Below, in pieces: positions 37,126 through 49,394 of a stretch of 64,000 nucleotides of DNA (within the stretch, counting starts at the first letter, position 1; every line of letters begins with the position of its first letter). The notes under the pieces were generated by a model. It worked only from the letters and a program-made list of their open reading frames with translations, was not told the DNA's origin and did not search any database. Position numbers and translations under genes: made by a program. Source of the DNA: Microcebus murinus (taxonomy: Eukaryota; Chordata; Mammalia; Primates; Cheirogaleidae); assembly GCF_040939455.1 (NCBI RefSeq), contig NC_134110.1, forward strand, positions 99,043,001 through 99,107,000, in the 5' to 3' direction.

Positions 37126-39000
37126 AGTGCTTGGAAAATGGCAGAATAGGGCTGACCTCTTGACTCTCGGCTCTTGGGGTGAAGGGTGAAGACAACGGAC
37201 GACCACACAACGGACGACCACATGCAGGCCATCTGCACCTACTTTGGAGCAGATTTGCAGGACTGCAAAGAGACACTGGGATACAGAAATATGGACAACA
37301 ATTAAAGGTGGAACGAAATTCTTTCACAAAACCCAGGGAGTCGGAAGTATAGTGGGGAAGGAGCACACCTGCCCATCAGATGTCCCACGGGCTGGCCAGA
37401 GAAGGCATCCCTTCTCCCCCACACGAGGAGATGATCCCTTCCCCACTGGTCCCAATGCCCATGCAGGCAGGGAACTGCCTGAAGTTGATGGGTGGTGGCA
37501 ACGTGGGCAGATGAGCAGTTTGGAGGGGAGTCTGAAGCAGGCAGCATTTTGAGTTCTACAGAGCGCCCTGCTGAAGCAGTGGGGAATGCAGGAAGGGTCT
37601 GAACCTAACACCCGCTCTTTAGCCCTGCCACCCAGCCCCGCGGTTTGGAGACTCCGTGCAGAGCCCTGCGGGAGGTGCTCTCCCGGCTTACTCAGGGCCC
37701 CAATCCACCTGAACTGTTCCTGCTTCAGGAGAGGGCAGTCTATCGAGCCCACAGTGCCTCTGAAGTAGTAGTGGGTAGGTAGAAGGGCCCAGCCACGTGC
37801 CTGCTCTCCTGCTCCCCCGGCAAGCCCACGTGGCTTGGAGACTCTGTGCAGAGCTGTGTGGGAGACGTTCTCCTTGCTTTCCCAGTGCCCCAAACCAGCT
37901 GAACTGTTCTTGCCTCAGGAGAGGACAGTCTATTGAGCCCACAGCGCCGCTGAAGCAGTAGTGGGTAGGGAGAAGGGCCCAGCTCTGTGCCCGCTCCCCT
38001 GGCCTGCTACCCTATCCCCAAGGCTTGGAGAAGCTGTGGAGGACCACGCTGGAGGAGTTTTCCAGGCTTCTCCACTACCCTAAACCAGACAAACTCTTGG
38101 AGCATCTGGAGAAGGAACCTCTCTGAACGTCCAGAACCCCACTGAACCAGTAGCGGGGAAAGAAAGGGTCCAAACCCTGCAGCTGCTTCCTAGCACTGCG
38201 ACACTGCCCCGATGCTTGGAGATGCTGTGGGGGGCAGCGCTCAAGCATTTCTCTGCCACCTCGTCTACCCTAAACTGGCAGATCTATTTGGGCCTCCGGA
38301 GAAGGCAACGTGTTGAGCTCCCAGCGCTCCGCTAAAGCAGAAGCAAGTGGGAGAGGGTCCAAACCCAGCAGCTACTTCCTAGCTCCACCAAGCCACTCCT
38401 TAGTGTGAAAACATTGCGGAGGGCTGCCCTGGTAGTAAACTCAGTCTTCCCTTCTGCCCTAATCAGGCAGGTGGCCTTGAAAGCTGAATTTATAAGGGTG
38501 GAAAGTTGAGAGTGGTGCTTTGTTCGGCAGCTATCTCACAAGTTTGCACCTGAGTGGTATCTTGCTGCACTCAGTGGTTGGCGTTCTGTGCCTGGAGAGT
38601 AGAGCCTGTCTTAGCAAGGCAGAGAAGCAAAGGAGGCTGCTATTTCTGAGGACTCAAAGAACCCTTGGGAGAGAAGACACATGACCAGAACACATCCTCC
38701 CCAGGTCTTCCAAGAATCATTCCTTTGAACCCAAGTACACAGCTTATAATCCACTTCCAACACCTCTGGTCCTCAACAAAGTGTCCAGATGAGGAAGAAC
38801 CAGTGAAAAACATCAGGAACCATGAAATATCAGAGAGAAAGGTCACCTCCAAAAGAATATACTCATTCTACACCAACTGACACCAATTTACATGATATGA
38901 TTAAACTAACAGAGGAAGAATTCTGAATATAGATTGTTAGAAAGCTCAATGGAATCAAAGAGTAAATAGAATCCCAACATAGAGAAACCACAAGAACAAT
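37126..39000 (+). repeat. L1 'B' 5' UTR with tandem ~190-bp units
   Basis: It starts near 'gaaaatggcagaatagggctgacctc'. The landmark 'ggYttggaga..c.gtg.ag' recurs at 37642, 37832, 38022, 38213 and, weakly, 38399, so spacings are 190, 190, 191 and 186 bp. The units share 'ctgaagcagtagtgggta' and 'aaaccagctgaactgttc'-type blocks. They become more diverged toward the 3' side. The layout recalls the promoter monomers of rodent L1s, but it has a different sequence from L1 A's 5' UTR. Confidence 0.85.
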
Positions 39001-39007
39001 CCGGGAA

Positions 39008-39769
39008 ATGACTGAAAAATTCTCCAAAGATATAGAAGTAATTCAGAGAAACCAAGCAGAAATTCTAGCAATGAAGGAAACAGTCAAGGAACTCCATAAC
39101 ACAGTAGAAAGCCTCAAAAACAGGATAGATAATGCTGAGGAAGGAATCTCAGAGATTGAAGATTATATCTACACGCTAAACAAATCAGAGGAAGAAAGGA
39201 TGCACAGAAACAAGAGACAAGATCAAAGCTTACAGGAAATATGGGATTATGTAAAAAAGTGGAACCTCAGAATGATTGGCATTCCTGAAGGGGATGAAGA
39301 ACATTCACAAGGGTTGGAAAACTTATTTTACAGCATACTGGAGGAAAATATACCGGGCCTAGCTAGAAATCTGGATATCCAAATTCAAGAAGCGCACAGA
39401 ACTCCTGGGAGACACAATGCGAATACGCAATTGCCTCGTCATGTGGTTATTAAGCTGACCAAAGTAAATGTGAAAGAAACAATACTCCATACAGCAAGGC
39501 GTAAACAACAAATAACCTACAAAGAAAAGCCTATCAGACTAATCGCAAACTTCGCATCTGAAATGCTACAAGCCGGGAGGGAGTGGGTGCCTATCCTTAA
39601 TCTTCTAAAACAGAACAAAGCCCAACCTAGAATTCTTTATCTGGCAAAATTAAGTTTCATCTATAAGGGTGAAATAAAATCCTTCTCAGACAAGCAATCG
39701 CTGAAGGAATATGCAACGACCAGACCAGCACTACAGGAAATTCCAAGACCTACCTTCCATAGTGAATAG
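39008..39769 (+). pseudogene. L1 'B' ORF1 (RNA-binding protein), N-terminus lost
   Basis: A frame of 253 residues from an internal Met covers part of the coiled coil (heptad-like ETVKELHNTVESLKNRIDN), the RRM region (MIGIPEGDEEHSQGLENLF ... NIPGLARNLDIQIQEAHRTP) and the C-terminal domain up to the stop. ORF1p forms trimers and coats L1 RNA. Upstream codons (38860-39007) hold in-frame stops, so the natural N-terminus is damaged. Confidence 0.88.
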
Positions 39770-39876
39770 GGCAATAGATATTCTTCAAAATGAAATACTC
39801 AAAGAACTAAAGTCTAGATCTCGAACTTCATGATGACTCAAGCTCTAAGTCAAAGCAACAGACTTCACCCATCAAT

Positions 39877-42800
39877 ATGAACGGAAATCTTCCTCCAATT
39901 TCAATTCTCTCAATAAACGTAAATGGTTTAAACTGTCCTCTGAAGAGACATAGGCTGGCAGAGTGGATAAAATTCCACAAACCTAGTATTTGCTGTCTAC
40001 AGGAAACTCACCTAAACCATAAAGATGCCTCCTGGCTGAAGATCAAGGGATGAAAAACTATTGTCAAAGCAAATGGAAGTCAAAAGAAAGCAGGGGTTGC
40101 TATATTATTTGCATACAACATTAATTTTAAATTCACAAAAGTTAAAAAGATAAAAAAGGCCACTTTATAATGGTGAAAGGGAAGATCCCACAAGAAGATC
40201 TAACAATTCTTAATATTTATGCTCCCAATGCAGGAGAACCCAATTACATAAAGCAAACCTTGCCGAGCTAAATACCACCCTAAAGAATACTGCCATAGTA
40301 GCAGGGGACTTTAATACACCACTAAATGAACTGGATAGATCCTGCAAACAGAAGTTAAGTAAAGAAATAAGGGACGTAAACAAAGATATTGAACAAAAAG
40401 GTCTGACAGATCTATACAGAACATTTCACCCAAATAAGTTGAATTTACATTCTTCTCAGCAGCCCATGGATCCTTCTCAAAATTTAATTGCATACTCGGC
40501 TGCAAAGCAGATCTCAAAAAAATTCAGGAAAATATAAATAATGCCTTGTGTCTTCTCTGACCATAGTGGTATAAAATTAGAGTTCAACTCTAACAGAAAT
40601 TCACACCATATCACTAAGTCATGGAAACTGAACAACCCACTGTTGAATGACTATTGGGTCAAGGAAGAAATTCACAAGGAAATCAAGAATTTCTTCAAAC
40701 CAAACGATATCAGAGCCACATTTTAGCAAAACCTTAGGGATACAGCAAAAGCATAGCTGAGAGGAAAACTAATAGCAATAAATGTTCACATCCAAGAAAC
40801 AGAAAGATTACACACCGACAACCTAATGAATAGACTCAAGGAATTGGAAAAAGAAGAGCAAACCAATTCCAATCCTAGAAGAAGAAAAGAAATATCTAAG
40901 ATAAAGCTCAACTAAATGAAATGGAGAATAAGAGAATTATATGGAAGATCAACAAAACCAGAAGCTGGTTTTTCAAAAAGATCAACAAAATTGACGGCCC
41001 TTTGGCTAGGCTGACAAGAACTCAAAGGGAAAGGACTCTAATAACTTCAATAAGAAATGAAAAAGGAGAGATCACAACAGACTCCACAGAAATATTAAAC
41101 ATTATGTTTGACTACTATAGAAATCTATCTGCCCAAAGACTACAGAACAAAGACGAAATGGATAGATTCCTGGAATCACACAATCTCCCTAAGTTCACCC
41201 AGGAGGCAAATGAGTTCCTGAACAGACCAATCACAAGATCAGAAATTGAAGCAGTAATTAAAAACCTCCCCAAATGGAAAAGTCCTAGGCCAGATGGCTA
41301 CACCCCAGAGTTCTACCAAACATTCAAGGATGAACTCATACCTATACTACAGAAACAATTCCACACCATTGAGAAGGATGGTATCATTCCTAACTCATTC
41401 TATGAAGCCAATATCACCTTGATACCAAAGCCAGGAAAGGATGCAACGAAAAAAGAAAATTATAGACCAATATCCCTCATGAATATAGATGCAAAAATCC
41501 TAAACAAAATTTTAGCAAATAGAATTCAGCTGAACATCAAAAAAATAATTCACCATGACAAAATGTGGTTTATTCCTGGCATGCAAGGCTGCTTCAACAT
41601 ATGCAAGTTTATAAAGGCAATCCATTTTATAAATAAAGTCAAGAACAAAGACCATATGATTCTGTCAATGGATGCAGAAAAAGAATTTGATAAAGTCCAA
41701 TATACCTTTGTGATAAAAACCCTTAACAAAATAGGCATAGAGGGCCCATACCTTAAATTTATCCAATCCATTTATGACAAACCAATGGCTAACATCATTC
41801 TAAATGGGGAAAAATTGAAATCATTCCTCCTTCGAACCAGAACTAGACAAGAATGCACACTTTCTCCCCTCCTATTCAATATAGTGTTCGAAGTCTTAGC
41901 TATAGCAATCATGCATGAGAGGGGTATTAAGGGCATCCAACTTGGGTCAGATGAGATCAAACTCTCACTCTTCACCAATGGTATGATATTATATGTAGAA
42001 AACCCCATGGATTCATCCAAGAGACTCCTAGTCCTGAAAAAATGAATTTGGTAAAGTTTCAGGTTATAAAATCAATATACACAAATCAGAAGAATTCACA
42101 TATGCCAAAAACCATCAAGCAGAAACTCAAATCAAAAATGCAATACCCTTTACTATAACCCCAAAGAAAATTAAATACCTAGGAGTATACTTAACGAGAG
42201 ATATTAAAGATTTATACAAGGAGACTATGAAACACTAAAAAAAGAAATTGCAGATGATTTAAACAGATGGAAAAATCTACCATCTCATGGCTTGGAGGAA
42301 TCAATATTGTTAAAATGTCAATATTACCTAAGGTGATCTACAGAATCAATGCAATTCCCATCAAATTACCACCAGCATTCTTTACAAATCTAGAATAAAT
42401 AATCCTTCGCTTTGTATGGAACCAGAGAAAAACCACGCATAACCAAAGCAATCTTAAGTAAAAAGAACAAACTGGGAGGGATCAGTCTTCCTGACTTCAA
42501 GCTGTATTATAAGGCAATAATAGTAAAATATGCCTGGTATTGGCACAGGAACAGAAACATCGATATCTGGAATAGATCTGAGATTCCAGAGATCATACCA
42601 TCTGTATATAGTAACCTAATCTTTGATAAAGCAGACAAAAATATACCATGACGAAAAGATTCTCTCTTCAATAAATGGTGCTGGGAAAACTGGTTAGCAA
42701 TATGCAGAAGTGCAAATCAAGACCCCAACCTCTCACCCCTTACAAAAATTCACTCAAGATGGATAACAGACCTAAACCTAAGAAATGAAACTTTAAGAAT

Positions 42801-43685
42801 CCTAGAAGAAGATGTTGGGAAAACCCTATCAGACATTGGTCTAGGCAAAGAATTTATGAGGAAGACCTCCAAGACAAACACTGCCACAGCAAAAATAAAC
42901 AAATGGGATCTGATCAAATTAAAAATTTTCTGCACTGCCAAGGAAACAATCACTAGAGCAAATAGACAACCCGCAGAATGGGACAAAATATTCGAACAAG
43001 AATCTATCTAGAACTTAAAAGAATAAACAAAAAAAAAAAAAATCAAACAACCCCATCAAGTAATGGGCAATGGAAATGAGCAGAAACTTCTCCAAAGAAG
43101 ACAGAATAATGGCCTGCAAACATATAAAAAAAATGTTCAATATCTTTAATCATTAGAGAAATGCAAATCAAAACCACAATGAGATGCCATCTAACCCCAG
43201 TGAGAATGGCCTGTATCAAGAAATCCCACAACAACAAATGATTGCATGGATGTGGAGAGACAGGAACACTCTTACACTGCTGATGGGACTGCAAAATAGT
43301 TCAACCTTTGTGGAAAAGAATTTGGAGATATCTCAAACAACTAGAAATAGAAATACCATTCGACCTAGCAATAGCATTGTTGGCCATCTATCCAAAAGAA
43401 CATAAGTCACTGTATTATAAAGATATCTGCACTCGAATGTTTATGGCAGCACAATTCACTATTGCACGGTCATGGAAACTACTCAAGTGTCCGTCAATTC
43501 ATGAATGGATAACTAAAATGTGGTATATACTCACAATGGAATATCATTCAATCCTAAGAAACGATAGTGAACTAGCATTGTTTATGCTATCTTGGATTAA
43601 ACTTAAGCCTGTAATACAAAGCAAGATGACACAAGACCTGGAAAATGGGCTACACATCTACTCACCATCAAATTGGTACTGAGAG
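39877..43685 (+). pseudogene. L1 'B' ORF2 (endonuclease + reverse transcriptase), inactive
   Basis: It starts at ATG 39877 with the endonuclease (ILSINVNGLNC, CLQETHLN). Stops and frameshifts appear from about 40050. The longest open piece, 40921-42045 (374 residues), spans the reverse transcriptase core: [31 protein letters not shown]. The catalytic FADD box, which should follow IKLSL, reads FTNG, so both metal-binding aspartates are lost. The Cys-rich C-terminal region continues in pieces to about 43682. It encodes no functional enzyme. Confidence 0.9.
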
Positions 43686-43741
43686 ACTAAAACTATGGTG
43701 CTCAAAAAACTGTAGTGTTCAACAGGGATATCATGGGGGAA

Positions 43742-44057
43742 ACCCTTGTGTCTCCTTTGTCATTTAGTTCAAAGAATCTTTTCATTTCCACCTTGATTTC
43801 CTCTTATGAAGTGATCATTCAGCAGAAGGTTGTTTAGTTTCCATGACTTTGTGTAGAAATGAGAGGTCCTGTTAGGTTTGATTTCTACTTTTATTCCATT
43901 GTAATTTGAAAAGGCACATGGTATGATTTCTATTTTTTAAAATTCTTTGACACATGCTTTGAGTACTAGGATATGATCAGTCTTAGAGAATGACCCATGA
44001 GCTGATGAGAAAAACGTATATTTAGTGATTAGGGGGTAGAAGGTCCTGTAAATGTCT
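43742..44057 (-). mobile_element. Inverted, displaced ORF2 segment of L1 'A'
   Basis: On the minus strand this reads DIYRTFYPLITKYTFFSSAH and onward through TKSWKLNNLLLNDH, the part of ORF2 that belongs between GLTDIYK (ends 44162) and [10 protein letters not shown] (starts 44176). Those two are now fused with exactly this stretch missing. The junctions share 'gacatttac'. Confidence 0.75.
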
Positions 44058-47000
44058 TTAACACACCACTGACAGCACAGGACAGATCCTCCAAACAGAA
44101 AATCAACAAAGAAATAATGGACAAACAGAACTCTAGAACAAATGGGCCTGACTGACATTTACAAGTTATCAAAACCTATGGGACACAGCTAAAGCAGTCT
44201 TGAGAGGAAAGTTCATTTCTATAAATGCCCATATCCAAAAGTCGAAAAGATCACAAATAGACAACCTAATGAATCGTCTCAAAGAGCTGGTAAAACAAGA
44301 ACATACCAACCCAAAACCCAGTAGAAGAAGTGAAATCATTAATATCAAATGAGAACTAAATGAAATTGACAACAGGAAACTATAGAGAAGATTAACAAAA
44401 CAAAAAGTTGGTTCTTTGAAAAAATAAACAAAATTGACACACCATTGGCTAGACTAATGAAAAGCAGAAAAGAAAAATCTCTAATAAGCTCTGTCAGGAA
44501 AATAAAGGAGAAATTACAATGGATTCCATGGAGATACAAGATATAAGTCATGAATACTACAAAAACTTCTATGCGCACAAACTGGAAAATATGGAGGAAA
44601 TGGACAATTTCTTAGAAACTCACAGCCTCCCTAGGCTCAACCAGGAAGAAATAGAATTCCTGAACATGTCAAGTACTGAAATTGAAACAGCAATAAAAAA
44701 CTTCCTAAAAAGAAAAGTCCTGCACCAGATGGTTTCACACCCAAATTTTACCACACCTACAAAGAAGAACTGGTGCCTATCCTGCAGAAATTATTCCACA
44801 ACATCGAGAAGGATTGAATCCCCAACACATTTTATGAAGCAAACATAACCCTGATACCAAAACCAGGAAAGGATGCAACAAAAAAAGAAAACTCCAGACC
44901 AATATCCCTTATGAATATGGATGCAAAAATTCTCAACAAAATCCTAGCCAATTGAATCCAGGTGCTTGTCAAGAAAATAATCCATCACAACCAAGTGGGA
45001 TTCATGTCAAGGATGCAGGGATGGTTCAACATATGCAAATCTATAAATGTTATTCAACATATAAACAGAAGCAAAAAGAACGACCATATTTTCCTCTCAA
45101 TAGACACAGAAAAAGCATTTAAAAAAATTCAACACCCATTTATGATAAGAATGCTCAACATAATAGGCATAGACAGGGCTTACCTAAAAACGATACAAGC
45201 ACACAGCCAATATACTGAATGGGGAAATATTGAAAGCATTCCCACTTAGAACTGGAATTAGACAAGGTTGCCCACTATCGCCACTTCTATTCAACATAGT
45301 GCTGGAAGTCCTCACTTCAGCAATCAGACAAGATAGTGGAAGTAAGGGCGTCCAAATGGGAGCAGAACAGATCAAACTCTCACTCATGGCTGATGACATG
45401 ATATTATACCTAGAAAACCCCAAGGATTCAACCAAGAGCCTCCTTGATCTGATAAATGAATTTGGTAAAGTCTCAGGATACAAAATGAATACACAGAAAT
45501 CTTAAGTATTCATATACGCCAACAACAGTCAAAAGTGAGAACCAAATCAAAGACTCAATTCTCTTCAAAATAGCAACAAAGAAAATAAAGTACCTAGGGA
45601 TATATTTAACTAAGGAGGTAAAATATCTCTACAGGGAGAACTATGAAACACTAAAGAAGGAAATAGTAGAGGATGTAAACAGGTCATAGATTATGCCATG
45701 CTCATGGGTTGGCAGAATCAACATTGTTAAAATGTCTATACTACCCAAAGTGACCTACAGAGTCAATGCAATCCCTATTAAAATACCATCATCATTTTTC
45801 ACAGATACAGAAAAAATAATTTTACGCTTCATATGGATCCAGAGAAGACTCCATATCAATTTACCACACTTCAAACTATACTACAAGGCTATAGTAATTA
45901 AAACAGCTTTGCATTGGCACAAGATCAGGGACATTGACCAGTGGAACAGAACAGAGAACCCAGATATAAAACCATCCTCATATAGCCATCTAATCTTTGA
46001 CAAAGCAGACAAAAACATACACTGGGGAAAAGAATCCTTATTTAATAAATGGTGCTGGGAAAACTGGATAGCCACATGTAGAAGACTGAAACAGGACTCA
46101 CACCTTTCACCTCTCACAAAAAGCAACTCATGCTGGGTAAGAGACTTGAACCTTAGGCATGAAACTATTAGAATTCTAGAGGAAAACGTTGGAAATACTC
46201 CTTTAGATATTGGCCTAGGCCAAGAATTTATGAAGAAGAATCCAAAGGCAATCACAGCGACAACAAAAATAAATAAATGGAACCTTATTAAATTAAGAAG
46301 CTTCTGCACAGCCAAAGAAACTGTCAAGAGAGCAAACAGACAACCCACAGAATGGGAGAAAATTTTCCCAAGTTACACATCTGTTAAAAGGCTAATAACT
46401 AGTATCTATTTAGAACTCAGGAAAATCAGCAAGGAAAAGTGAAATAACCCCATCAAAAAGTGGGCAAAGGACATGAACAGAAACTTCTCAAGACAGAATA
46501 ATGGCCAACAAACATATGAAAAAATGTTCAATATCCCTAATCATCAAGGAAATGCAAATCAAACTACAATGAGATATCACTTATCTCCAGTGAGAATGAC
46601 CTTCATCAAAAAGTCCTAAAACAATAAATGTTGGCATGGATGCAGAGAGAGAGGAACACTCCTACACTGCTGGTGGGGCTGCAAACTAGTTCAACCTCTG
46701 TGGAAAGTAATATGGAGATACCTTAAAGCAATACAAGTAGATCTACTGTTTGATCCAGCAATTCCACTACTGGGAATCTACCCAAAAGATTAAAAGTCAC
46801 TTTATGAAAAAGACACCTACAATCGAATGTTTATAGCAGCACAATTTACAATTGCAAAGTTGTGGAAACAACCTAAGTGCCCATCGATACGTCAGTGGAT
46901 TAATAAAATGTGGTATATGTATACCATGAAGTACTATTCAACTTTAAGAAACAATGGTGATATAGCGCCTCTTGTATTTTCCTGCATAGAGCTGGAACCC

Positions 47001-47290
47001 ATTCTACTAAGTGAAGTATCTCAACAATGGAAAAACAAGTACCACATATACTCACCAGCAAATTGATATTAACGGATCAACACCTCAGTGGACATATAGG
47101 AATAACATTTATCGGGTGTCGGGCAGGTGGGAGAGGGCAGGAGGGGATGGGTATATACAAACACAATGAGTGAGATGTCCAACTTTTGGGGGATAGTCAC
47201 GCTTGAGGCTCTGACTCAAGGGGAGCGGGGGGCATGGGCAATATACCTAACCTTAACACTTGTACTCCCATAATACGCTAAAATTAAAAA
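44058..47290 (+). mobile_element. L1 'A', 3' part: rest of ORF2, 3' UTR, poly-A
   Basis: It resumes at 'acaccactgacagcacaggacag' (end of the endonuclease), then covers the reverse transcriptase in several frames. Unlike L1 B, the catalytic box is intact ([20 protein letters not shown] near 45372-45431). The C-terminal region (249 residues, 45693-46442) is open. The frame ends near 47066. A 3' UTR of about 220 bp and an A-run (47286-47294) follow. Frameshifts elsewhere make it inactive. Confidence 0.9.
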
Positions 47291-47305
47291 AAAAGTAAAT
47301 TTAGG
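47291..47305 (+). repeat. 15-bp target-site duplication, right copy
   Basis: Exact copy of 34059-34073, directly after the L1 A poly-A tail. Confidence 0.9.
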
Positions 47306-48230
47306 ATTAAATAAAAATATGGAGATTGTTTTGTAAAACAAAGTAGAATACACATATAGATGGTGGCCTTTATTGTTGGTTATTAATTACATTTAGTCTC
47401 TATCCTAACAGGCAGGAAAGATGTGGAGCCAGGCTAGGCCACAGGGCAGCTGGCTCACTCTGTCCTCATGACCCTGAGTGTTCTGGCCACAGTCATGGCC
47501 CTCCCTCCAGCTCACCTGGATGTGATCCTTGCTCCATTGGTTGTGTTAGTTGACAGTAAAGTTAGGCACTGAGGACAGGAGAGGGCTCAAGGAAGGACAT
47601 AAAAGAAGAGGTAAAGCCTTGGAAAAGAGTTGGGACCATGCCAGTCCCTACGGTTTAGAGAGGAATGGACACCCTTTTTCTTATTCTTGCCTGAGCTACA
47701 AAGGACCAGAATGGGAGCCATCTTAGAGAAAGCGTGTGAGGATTATATAGGGATCTAGGAGACCAGGAGACTAGACGCGCTGGAGATCTTTCTTGGAGTG
47801 TTGGGATGAGTAGGAGAGAAATCTTAGAGTATAGCTTTGGGATTCAAAGACTTTGTAGGTTTCTTTCTTTTTCAATGAGAAGTTTAGTCTTTTGTTTATG
47901 AACCACTTAACTAATGAGCTAGAGAATTCAGGGAGGGGCCCAGAAGAGAGGAAGCAGGAGAAGCTACCTCAGATTGGCTAAGGGGAAGAGAAGCAAAGGA
48001 AACTATTGTGTGTCTGCCCAGAGGGTCCTGGTCAGCTTACCCGAGTAGAGTAGGAGTCAGGGATTCGGAATAGAATTTGTCTTTCTGGTAGTGAATAACT
48101 GAGCATTTGGCTGAAGTTTTCCTTGTGCAATCTCTAGGAGGATGTTGAAGAGTGAAGAACTATAAACAATCCCAAGTAATAGTTAAGAATTCTGTTCTCT
48201 AATCTCTGTGATTAATTTCGATACTATTTT
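47306..48230. other. Intron 4, nothing recognised
   Basis: No repeat family or exon-like frame was identified; moderately GC-rich around 47400-47530. Confidence 0.5.
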
Positions 48231-48234
48231 TACT

Positions 48235-48435
48235 ACTAATAATAAACGTTTATTGACCACTCAGGGGTATACATTATCACTTTTAATGTTTAGACTACAG
48301 CAAAATAGATAGTATTATTATCCCAATTGAGAAAATTGAGTATTAGAGAATATAAGCAATGCCGATATCTCATAGCTAGCATGTGGCTCTGAAAAGAAGT
48401 GGTCTGGCTCCTACCAGTAGTCACATGAACCACCC
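48235..48435 (-). repeat. MIR element, antisense
   Basis: 'attattatcccaattgagaaaattgag' and 'catagctagcatgtggctctg' are the complement of the MIR core. Confidence 0.65.
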
Positions 48436-48934
48436 TCTTACTGCCAACTGGGAAAATCAGATGTTCTGAAATGAAGCTCTCTTAACACTATTCCTAGATA
48501 TCACCAGACTCTTTACAAAACTCTGCATAGGGAAATAACTTCCTCTGTCTAATCACTTACAGTTTACAAACTGTTTTCCATAAGGTGTTTTGGTCTCATT
48601 TTATTACATTAAAGCACTATTCAACCTGGCAAGATAGGTTACAAAGCTAATTTTGCAAATGAGAGTCTGAAGATCACAAGTCATCTTGTGGAACTTTTAT
48701 AAAACTAACACCATATACCTAGTAAGTAGAAGTGCTAGACCATAAACCAAAGTCTTTTCTGAAATCCAGGTTTGTTCAATTTGCCACGTGTTTTTTACTG
48801 TGTCCTACCAGTAGCTACTCTGTGACTCTACTGCATTGTTTATTGTCATATGTTTGTGTGATTATCACAGACTTTACACATTTTTATTTGACAATAATTT
48901 ATCATTCCTTCATTTTCCAACTTGCTTATTCAGT

Positions 48935-49165
48935 GTCCCAGGTGGCCAGAGCCTATGCCACCAGCTCAGGGCGCAAGGCAGGAGCCAACTGGAAAGGACA
49001 CCATCCCATCAAAAGATGCATTCACATACACCCATGCTCACTCATATCAGGATTATGTAGACATGCCCATTCACCTAATGTGCACATCTTTACATGGGAG
49101 GAAACTGGAAGGCCCAGAGAAATCCCATGCAAACTCCACACAGATAGTGGCCCCAGCCATAACTG
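48935..49165. repeat. Old interspersed repeat, family unresolved
   Basis: 'gagaaatcccatgcaaactccacacagatagtggccccagcc' is a motif of common ancient mammalian repeats; the family is not certain. The 185-residue open frame across it (48732-49289) is not credible as a gene. Confidence 0.4.
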
Positions 49166-49394
49166 GTTTGTTTTTTTTTTTTTCATCAGAACAACACTGA
49201 ATGAAACAATGTTATTTGAGGATCTACTGTATTTCAAGGTGAAGGCTTTAAGTCCAGAATCTAAGAGATTCCCATTCACCTGTTTATAACCCTCATTTAT
49301 CTGAAACATGTTTCCATCTGAAATTATTCTTACTGTATCATGACCTTTGCATTATTCTGAATCCCTACAAAACTTCCTCTGTATTAGTAATTGT

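Larger units (their letters stand above)
37126..43741 (+). mobile_element. L1 'B', near full length, nested inside L1 'A'
   Basis: The order is 5' UTR, ORF1, ORF2 and a short tail to about 43741. It interrupts L1 A's endonuclease after residue ~135; A resumes at about 44058. No poly-A tail, no lemur-type 3' UTR and no clear target-site duplication are seen, so its 3' end may have been lost in the rearrangement at 43742-44160. Confidence 0.8.

Noticed and set aside
37324..37893. 189-residue minus-strand open frame in the L1 B 5' UTR
   Set aside because: It lies in the GC-rich tandem units, where stops are rare. It has no recognisable domain, and the sense-strand identity as L1 promoter explains the region.
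37642..38420. CRISPR-like array
   Set aside because: Regular spacing arises from ~190-bp tandem promoter units in a primate L1, with no short identical repeats or unique spacers.
48732..49289. 185-residue + strand frame
   Set aside because: It crosses an old repeat, has no domain, and does not fit the gene's phases as an exon.
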